Assembly: GCA_963847235.1 (NCBI GenBank)
Contig: CAWJYU010000005.1
Coordinates: 221,494-285,493 of the forward strand
DNA length: 64,000 bases
Direction of reading: 5' to 3'
Source: JACDAN01 sp963847235
Lineage (GTDB): Bacteria; Actinomycetota; Thermoleophilia; Gaiellales; Gaiellaceae
A model generated the notes under the pieces. That model was not told where the DNA came from, did no database searches, and saw only the letters and a program-made list of their open reading frames with translations. How positions within the stretch are numbered: position 1 is the stretch's first letter; each line of letters opens with the position of its first letter. A program made the position numbers and the translations under genes. Of this stretch, positions 59,064-64,000 are shown piece after piece.

Positions 59064-59518
59064 CAAGACGACGATGCTCCTGAGAGCCACGGCGGCGTGT
59101 ACGCGCCGACCTGATACAGGATCGCCGCCAGGTCGTCGCCGGCCCACTCCTCGACGATCATCCCGTCCGCAAGGCGGTAGACGTCGACAGCGTCCCATCG
59201 CACCCGGCGACCAGTCGGCTCGAGCCCGAGAAGGTTCCCCTCGTGCGTCGCCTCGACGACGTAGCGGACGGCGACGGTGTCGCCCGCCGCGACTACGTCC
59301 TGCTCCGTCGCGTGCAGGTCGGGCAGCGCACCGGAGAAGCCGCGCAGCATCTCCGTGACGTTCGCGACGCCCTCGACTGTCCCGAGCAGCCCGCCGTGCC
59401 ACTTCACCTCGGGCGCGAGGTACTCGGATGCCAGGTCGGGATCGTGCTCGTTGAAGACCCGTTGCGTGTGCTCGCGGACGATCTCGGTGTTCGATTGGAC
59501 TGCTGTCTCGCTCGCCAT
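59063..59518 (-). CDS. SnoaL-like polyketide/ester cyclase family protein
   Basis: 151 residues. The alpha+beta cone typical of SnoaL/NTF2 proteins: NTEIVREHTQRVFNEHDPDLASEYLAPEVKWHG, a DLHATEQDVVAAGDTVAVRYVVEATHEGNLLGLEPTGRRVRWDAVDVYRLADGMIVEEWAGDD. This is the standard pattern of the predicted ester cyclase subgroup. It holds a small hydrophobic substrate; the reaction is unknown. RBS AGGAGG. Stop overlaps the next ATG (TGATG). Confidence 0.9.
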   Translation of the reverse strand: MASETAVQSNTEIVREHTQRVFNEHDPDLASEYLAPEVKWHGGLLGTVEGVANVTEMLRGFSGALPDLHATEQDVVAAGDTVAVRYVVEATHEGNLLGLEPTGRRVRWDAVDVYRLADGMIVEEWAGDDLAAILYQVGAYTPPWLSGASSS

Positions 59519-59550
59519 GAAAGCCTCCTTCGTCGATGAAAACTGCCGTC

Positions 59551-60180
59551 TCAGAACCCGACCGACTGTCGGATGAGGACGACGTGGATGCGGCCGGGGT
59601 CCTCCTGGTGGATCTCGAGGATCTTTCCGATGCGGCTGTTCAGCCCGTAGGCGGCATAGGCGCGGGCGTCTTCGAGCGGCAGGCTGTGCTCGACGATCCG
59701 CTCGTGCGCCGCTCCCAGGTCGGGGACGAGCTTCTGCGCACCGACGACGAAGATGACGTTGGCGGCGCCCCAGGCGTACGCGGCCAGCTGGCTACCGGAG
59801 GCCGAGGCTATGACGAGGGTTCCCTCGCTGGTGACGGCGTGGACGCTGCCGAGGGCGTAGTCGGCCTGGCCGGCGACCGCCTTCATGTCCGGCAGCTGCG
59901 TCGCGTAGTCGAGCGCCATCATCTTGTTGCGCGCCGAGTCGTACGGGCCGCCGTCGTTGATCGCCTCCGCGATGCCTGTCTCCTCGAGCGTTACCGAGGT
60001 GTTGGTCATCACGGACGAGCCTTCGGGGATGAGGGCGAGGACAGCCTTGCGCGCAGCGTCGAGGTCGTCCACGACCTCGACGCTGAATCCATGCTCTTCG
60101 AGCGCAACGACGGTCGCGGCGAGCGTCCGGTCGTCAGGGAGCTCAGTGAACCGGGGAGATGCGTCGGCGGTAATCGTCAT
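59551..60180 (-). CDS. LUD-domain protein (LutC/YkgG-like)
   Basis: 209 residues from the ATG at 60180. It has the LUD-domain pattern SSVMTNTSVTLEETGI, VTSEGTLVIASASGSQLAAYAWGAANVIFVVGAQKLVPDLGAAHERI and LNSRIGKILEIHQEDPGRIHVVLI. LUD proteins participate in lactate oxidation (LutB/LutC) or resemble ligases with a Rossmann-like site; with no lutAB genes here, the role is open. It is the first gene of the minus-strand run and lies 32 bases before the SnoaL-like gene. Confidence 0.88.
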   Translation of the reverse strand: MTITADASPRFTELPDDRTLAATVVALEEHGFSVEVVDDLDAARKAVLALIPEGSSVMTNTSVTLEETGIAEAINDGGPYDSARNKMMALDYATQLPDMKAVAGQADYALGSVHAVTSEGTLVIASASGSQLAAYAWGAANVIFVVGAQKLVPDLGAAHERIVEHSLPLEDARAYAAYGLNSRIGKILEIHQEDPGRIHVVLIRQSVGF

Positions 60181-60304
60181 GCGACCAGCGTGCATTCGCA
60201 CGGCGGCGCTCGCGTCCGTGAGTCCCCGGCGGAATGCCCTAGTCGTCTGCCTGGTCCGGGCCGGTCAGCGAGGGCTTGGGCCGTACCGTTTGAGCCTGTA
60301 TGGG

Positions 60305-60344
60305 TCTGTCACGCCGGAGGTCGCGGGTTCGAGTCCCGTCGCGC
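60305..60344 (+). other. 3' remnant of a tRNA-Asp gene
   Basis: CTGTCAC (loop with anticodon GTC), GCCGG, AGGTC, then CGCGGGTTCGAGTCCCGTCGCG: the anticodon loop through T-arm of tRNA-Asp, with the 5' half replaced by unrelated bases. The stop codon of the ABC gene (60345) begins right at its end. It looks like a scar or att half-site of another integration event. Confidence 0.65.
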
Positions 60345-62228
60345 TCAACTCATCCGCCGGTATCGCCATACGCACAGCGGGATGAAGATCGCGAGCAGGC
60401 CGATGATCCAGGCGGCCGCTCCCGCGAGCGATCCCGGCACGCCACCGACGAGCGCGAAGGTGCGGGCAGCATCCGCGGTCAGCGTGACCGGGCTCGCCTC
60501 CGCGAACGGCTGCAGCCAGTCCGGCATAGTCGAGACCGGCACGAACACGGAGCTCGCGAACACGAGCGGGAAGAGCACCACGAAGCCCGCCGACTGCGCC
60601 GCCTCCGCGCCGCGCACCGTCAGCGCCACGAACGCGAAGATCCAGCTGAGGGCCAATCCGAACGCGCTGACGACCGCGACGCACGCGAGCGCGTTGAGCG
60701 GCCCGGCCTGGAAGCTGAAGCCGATGAGGTAGCCGACCATCGTCATCAGCCCGATGATCAGAACGTTGCGGACGAAGTCGGCCGCGGTGCGGCCGATCAG
60801 CACCGCCGAGCGTGCCATCGGCATCGAGCGGAAGCGGTCGATGACGCCGCGCTCGAGGTCCTCGGACAGGCCGACAGCGGTCTGCGTTGCGCGGAAGGCC
60901 ACCGACTGCACGAAGATGCCCGGCAACAGGAAGTCGACGTACGTCACCCCGGGCGGAAGCGAGCCCGTGACCGCGCCGCCGAACACGTAGACGAACAGAA
61001 ACACGAACATGATCGGCTGGATCGTCGAGAAGATCAACAACTGGGGCTGGCGAATGAAGTGGCGCAGGTTGCGCCCGGTGACCACGCGCGCGTCCGTGCC
61101 GGCTGAACGCAGCGCCCGCAGCGAGGGCCGATGCACAGGCGGGAACCTCCTCGCGCCGCGGTTGGCCGCGCTCGCCGGGCTCGTCGCCGCCGCCGGGCGG
61201 CTCATGCTCGCGGACGCATCCGGGCCGGCGCCGTCCTCGCTCTCCGGCGCGCCCGTAAGCCGCAGGAACACGTCGTCGAGCGTCGGGCGGCGCAACCCGA
61301 GGTCGCTCACCCCGATCCGCGCATTGCGCAGCGCCGAAGCGGCGTCCTCGATCAGCTCGAGACCATCGCGCGGCGCGGGAAGAGTGAGCCGGTTCAGGCG
61401 CTCCCCAGGTTGTGGATCGCCGCAGCCCACCCGGGCGAGCACGGACTGCGCCTCGTCGCGTTGAGCGGCGCTGGTCAGCTCGACCTCGAGGATCTGCCCG
61501 CCGACGCGATCCTTGAGCTCGTTGCCGGTCCCCTCCGCGATCACCTGCCCGTGATCGATCACAGCGATCCGCTGGGCGAGCTGGTCGGCCTCCTCGAGGT
61601 ACTGGGTCGTCAGCATGACCGTCGTCCCTTCGCGGACGAGTTCGCGCACGACCGCCCAGATTTCGTTACGGCTGCGCGGATCGAGCCCGGCGGTGGGCTC
61701 GTCGAGAAACAGGATCCGAGGACGTGTGAGCAGGCTCGACGCGAGGTCGAGCCGGCGGCGCATCCCTCCGGAGTACGTGCGTGCCGGACGGTCGGCAGCG
61801 TCGGTGAGTTCGAAGCGCTCCAGCAGCTCGGCCGCCCGCCGGCGCGCCTTGTCCCTCGAAAGGCCGAACAGGCGGCCGAACATCTGGAGGTTCTCCCGTC
61901 CGGTGAGGATCTCGTCGACGGCAGCGAACTGTCCGGTAAGCCCGAGTAGCTCACGAACGGCCGCGGCCTCGTGCACCACATCACGCCCGAAGACCTCGGC
62001 GCGCCCGGCGTCCGGCGCGAGCAGGGTCGCGAGCATGCGAACGAGCGTGGTCTTCCCGGCTCCGTTCGGCCCGAGCAGTCCGAACACCGTCCCCTCCGCA
62101 ACGTCGAGGTCGACACCCGCGAGCGCAATCGTCGCGCCGAAGCGCTTGGTCACACCCTCGACGTGGACGGCGGAAGCGGAGGAGCGGGCCGCAACCATCG
62201 GTGCTGCGTCCTCCGCGGCAGCGATCAT
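60345..62228 (-). CDS. Fused ABC ATPase-permease (DrrA-DrrB type)
   Basis: 627 residues with no stop between the two halves. N-terminal ATPase: Walker A LLGPNGAGKTTLVRM at about 50, signature YSGGMRRRLDLA, Walker B RILFLDEPTAGLD, H-loop TTQYLEEAD and the DrrA-type C-terminal domain. After a Ser/Ala/Arg linker at about 355-395 comes an ABC-2 permease (VTGRNLRHFIRQPQLLIFSTIQPIMFVFLFVYVFGG..., ending LCVWRYRRMS). DrrA and DrrB are usually separate proteins, so this is a single-chain half exporter. Substrate (drug or lipid) unknown. Nearly all stops are clean. Confidence 0.9.
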   Translation of the reverse strand: MIAAAEDAAPMVAARSSASAVHVEGVTKRFGATIALAGVDLDVAEGTVFGLLGPNGAGKTTLVRMLATLLAPDAGRAEVFGRDVVHEAAAVRELLGLTGQFAAVDEILTGRENLQMFGRLFGLSRDKARRRAAELLERFELTDAADRPARTYSGGMRRRLDLASSLLTRPRILFLDEPTAGLDPRSRNEIWAVVRELVREGTTVMLTTQYLEEADQLAQRIAVIDHGQVIAEGTGNELKDRVGGQILEVELTSAAQRDEAQSVLARVGCGDPQPGERLNRLTLPAPRDGLELIEDAASALRNARIGVSDLGLRRPTLDDVFLRLTGAPESEDGAGPDASASMSRPAAATSPASAANRGARRFPPVHRPSLRALRSAGTDARVVTGRNLRHFIRQPQLLIFSTIQPIMFVFLFVYVFGGAVTGSLPPGVTYVDFLLPGIFVQSVAFRATQTAVGLSEDLERGVIDRFRSMPMARSAVLIGRTAADFVRNVLIIGLMTMVGYLIGFSFQAGPLNALACVAVVSAFGLALSWIFAFVALTVRGAEAAQSAGFVVLFPLVFASSVFVPVSTMPDWLQPFAEASPVTLTADAARTFALVGGVPGSLAGAAAWIIGLLAIFIPLCVWRYRRMS

Positions 62229-62232
62229 CGGC

Positions 62233-63090
62233 TCAGGCGTCGCGGCGGACGAGCAGCGCGGCTGCGGCGGCGAAGAGGACGACGAGGTAGCCGGCGAAGA
62301 CGGCGAGGCCGGCGCCGGAGGAGGGCAGGTCGGGCCCTGGGTTGACGGTGGTGAAGGCTGCCGCCGCGTTGGACGGCAGATAGCTGACGACGGTGTCGCC
62401 CCAGCCGCTGGGCAGCACGAGACCGAGGAGACCCGGCAGCAGCAGAAGGATGGCGACCAATGCCGCGATCGCGCCGGCGGTGTTGCGGACGATCGCACCG
62501 AGTGCGAGGCCGAGCAGCGCGACGCCGGCCAGGAAGCCCACGGAGCCGAGCACGGCCCGTAGCACGCCGGGGTCGGTCAAGGCCGCCCCGGTCCCGTCGC
62601 CGGACAGGATGGCCTGACCGGTGAAGAACGCCGTGAAGACCGCGACCAGCATCGGCACGCCGGTCACCACCGCGAGGACGCCCGCCTTGGCCCACAGCAC
62701 CGGCAGCCGCTTCGGAACGGCAGCGAAGGTGGAGCGGATCACCCCGGTCGAGTACTCGGCGGTGATCACCAGGACACCGAGCACTCCGATCAAGAGCTGG
62801 GCGAGCGTCACCCCGGTCAGGCTGATGGCGACGGGGTCGGTGCCGAAGTCCGCGCCGTCCGGGCCGTCGTCCCTGGTGGTGATGGCACCGGTGCTGGTCA
62901 GCGCGGCGACGACGCCGAAGCCGACGACCACCACGACGGTGGCGAGCAGCGTGTACACGGTGGACCGAAGCGACCGGATCTTGATCCACTCGGAGACGAT
63001 CACCCGCCACTGGGTGACCTTGAGCGCAGTTTCCCGCGTCTGAGGCTGAGCGAACGCGGCAGGGGGCGCGGAGAGAGTCCTCTGGCTCAT
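62233..63090 (-). CDS. ABC-2 type permease
   Basis: 285 residues with about six membrane segments (LLATVVVVVGFGVVAAL, LTGVTLAQLLIGVLGVLVI, GVLAVVTGVPMLVAVFTAFF, SVGFLAGVALLGLALGAIV, AGLAVFAGYLVVLFAAAAALL). Cytoplasmic N-terminus VTQWRVIVSEWIKIRSLRSTVYTL is the amphipathic entry typical of the bacitracin/lantibiotic ABC-2 group. It ends five bases before the fused ABC gene start. ATGA overlap with the ATPase at 63087, so the two form one transporter. Confidence 0.9.
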   Translation of the reverse strand: MSQRTLSAPPAAFAQPQTRETALKVTQWRVIVSEWIKIRSLRSTVYTLLATVVVVVGFGVVAALTSTGAITTRDDGPDGADFGTDPVAISLTGVTLAQLLIGVLGVLVITAEYSTGVIRSTFAAVPKRLPVLWAKAGVLAVVTGVPMLVAVFTAFFTGQAILSGDGTGAALTDPGVLRAVLGSVGFLAGVALLGLALGAIVRNTAGAIAALVAILLLLPGLLGLVLPSGWGDTVVSYLPSNAAAAFTTVNPGPDLPSSGAGLAVFAGYLVVLFAAAAALLVRRDA

Positions 63091-64000
63091 GACGGTCCCT
63101 TTCCGGAGCGGTCCGCGGAAACGGATCCGCGGTACTCGACGGCGTGGTGCGTCATCTCCATAAACGCTTCCTCCAACGACGCCTCCCGGGTAGCGAGCTC
63201 GTGCAGGGCCAGCCCCGCCGTGGCGGCTCTGTCGCCGATCTGGTCCGAGGTGAGGCCGGTGACCTCCAACTCGCCCGGGGTGCTGCTGGCGACGGTGACG
63301 CCGTCGGCGAGCAGCAGTTCCCGCAGCTGGGTCGCCTGCGGGGAGCGGACCAGGACGCTTGCGCGGGTCGCCTGGTGGATGAAGTCCGCGACCGACAGGT
63401 CGGCGATGAGCCTGCCCAGGCCGACGACGACAAGGTGCTCGGCGGTGAGCGCCATCTCGCTCATCAGGTGCGAGGAGACGAAGACGGTCCGCCCTTCGGC
63501 TGCCAGGTCCTTGAGCAGGGTGCGGACCCAGAGGATGCCGTCCGGGTCGAGTCCGTTGACCGGCTCGTCCAGCGTGACCGTCTCCGGGTCGCCGAGCAGC
63601 GCCGCCGCGATGCCCAGCCGCTGGCCCATGCCTAGGGAGAAGCCGCCGACACGCTTGCGGGCCACCTCCCCGATGCCGACCAGCTCGACTACCTCGTCGA
63701 CCCGACGGCGGGAGATGCCGGTCGTCGCCGCGATCGCAGTCAGGTGGTCGTGCGCCGACCGCCCGGGGTGGACCGCCCCCGCGTCCAGCAGCGCCCCGAC
63801 CTCGTGCAGCGGTGCCGGCGAATCGACGTACCGGTGCCCGTTCACCCGCACGCTGCCGGCGCTGGGCCGGTCCAGGCCCAGGATTATCCGGATGGTCGTC
63901 GACTTCCCCGCGCCGTTCGGCCCGACGAAACCGGTGACGATCCCGGGCCGCACGGTGAACGTCAGGGAGTCGACGGCCAGCTTGTCGCCGTAGCGCCTGC
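63087..64000 (-). CDS. ABC transporter ATP-binding protein (5' partial)
   Basis: Reads to the right edge of the window without a start; residues above the GTG at 63953 (RRYGDKLAVDSLTFTV) are typical of an ATPase N-terminus, so the gene continues outside. Walker A FVGPNGAGKSTTIRI, signature FSLGMGQRLGIA, Walker B ETVTLDEPVNGLDPDGI, H-loop SSHLMSEM. This class serves bacitracin- or lantibiotic-type exporters and partners with the permease at 62233 (4-base overlap). It is separate from the fused system downstream. Confidence 0.9.
   Translation of the reverse strand, partial: RRYGDKLAVDSLTFTVRPGIVTGFVGPNGAGKSTTIRIILGLDRPSAGSVRVNGHRYVDSPAPLHEVGALLDAGAVHPGRSAHDHLTAIAATTGISRRRVDEVVELVGIGEVARKRVGGFSLGMGQRLGIAAALLGDPETVTLDEPVNGLDPDGILWVRTLLKDLAAEGRTVFVSSHLMSEMALTAEHLVVVGLGRLIADLSVADFIHQATRASVLVRSPQATQLRELLLADGVTVASSTPGELEVTGLTSDQIGDRAATAGLALHELATREASLEEAFMEMTHHAVEYRGSVSADRSGKGPS

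Noticed and set aside
60265..60385. Short ORF reading SVTPEVAGSSPVALNS as a protein
   Set aside because: This is the well-known translation shadow of a tRNA 3' end (TTCGAGTCCCG), consistent with the tRNA-Asp remnant.

Overview
The window is high-GC DNA in which nearly every gene starts with a clear Shine-Dalgarno sequence or a 1-4 base overlap with the gene before it. The gene set (actinobacterial transporters, SNase-excalibur nuclease, GT-C glycosyltransferase, a type IV pilus locus with pilM/N/O but no pilQ) suggests a soil-type actinobacterium. Class Thermoleophilia (Gaiellales/Solirubrobacterales) is my inference from gene style; there is no rRNA or marker gene to prove it.

Layout. (1) 1-5.6 kb, plus strand: an ABC exporter with one ATPase and three tandem pairs of ABC-2 permeases, all overlapping by 4 bases. 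(2) 5.6-9.96 kb: a DUF2277 + FAD-oxidase fusion, an M11-like secreted metalloprotease, a class III-type alcohol dehydrogenase and a small conserved protein. (3) 10-18.7 kb: mostly secreted or membrane proteins on the minus strand (an HExxH protein, a coiled-coil-like membrane protein, a nuclease, a GT-C glycosyltransferase), punctuated by three copies of an unexplained structured repeat. (4) 18.9-36.2 kb, minus strand: an almost complete type IV pilus locus (pilC, pseudopilins, an Fn3-like exoprotein, pilP-like, pilO, pilN, pilM, pilT, a GGDEF/HD-GYP enzyme, tandem pilins, pilB, pilD, a second pilT, PilW-like and PilX-like minor pilins). (5) 36.3-39.4 kb: a duplicated 3' end of a geranylgeranyl-reductase gene flanking a Phd/PIN toxin-antitoxin pair. 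(6) 39.4-46.6 kb: tRNA-Tyr, Mn catalase, GlgC, MFS transporter, and a cyclase/NB-ARC/TPR regulator. (7) 46.6-55.6 kb: an island bounded by tRNA-Thr and a 48-base copy of its 3' part, carrying SDR, NDH-2-like, TetR, LuxR/AAA and two alpha/beta hydrolase genes but no recognisable integrase. (8) 56-60.2 kb: a minus-strand operon with LUD protein, SnoaL-like protein, unknown protein, pirin, NicO transporter and an NADP-reductase-like protein. (9) 60.3-64 kb: a tRNA-Asp 3' remnant abutting a fused ATPase-permease and a second ABC system cut by the window edge.

Quality note: many genes between about 7 and 39 kb are broken by single-base frameshifts while both halves remain well conserved, whereas genes at 0-7 kb and 39-64 kb are intact. 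I therefore annotate these as probable functional genes with indels (likely sequence errors), and give the full span with the approximate shift position.
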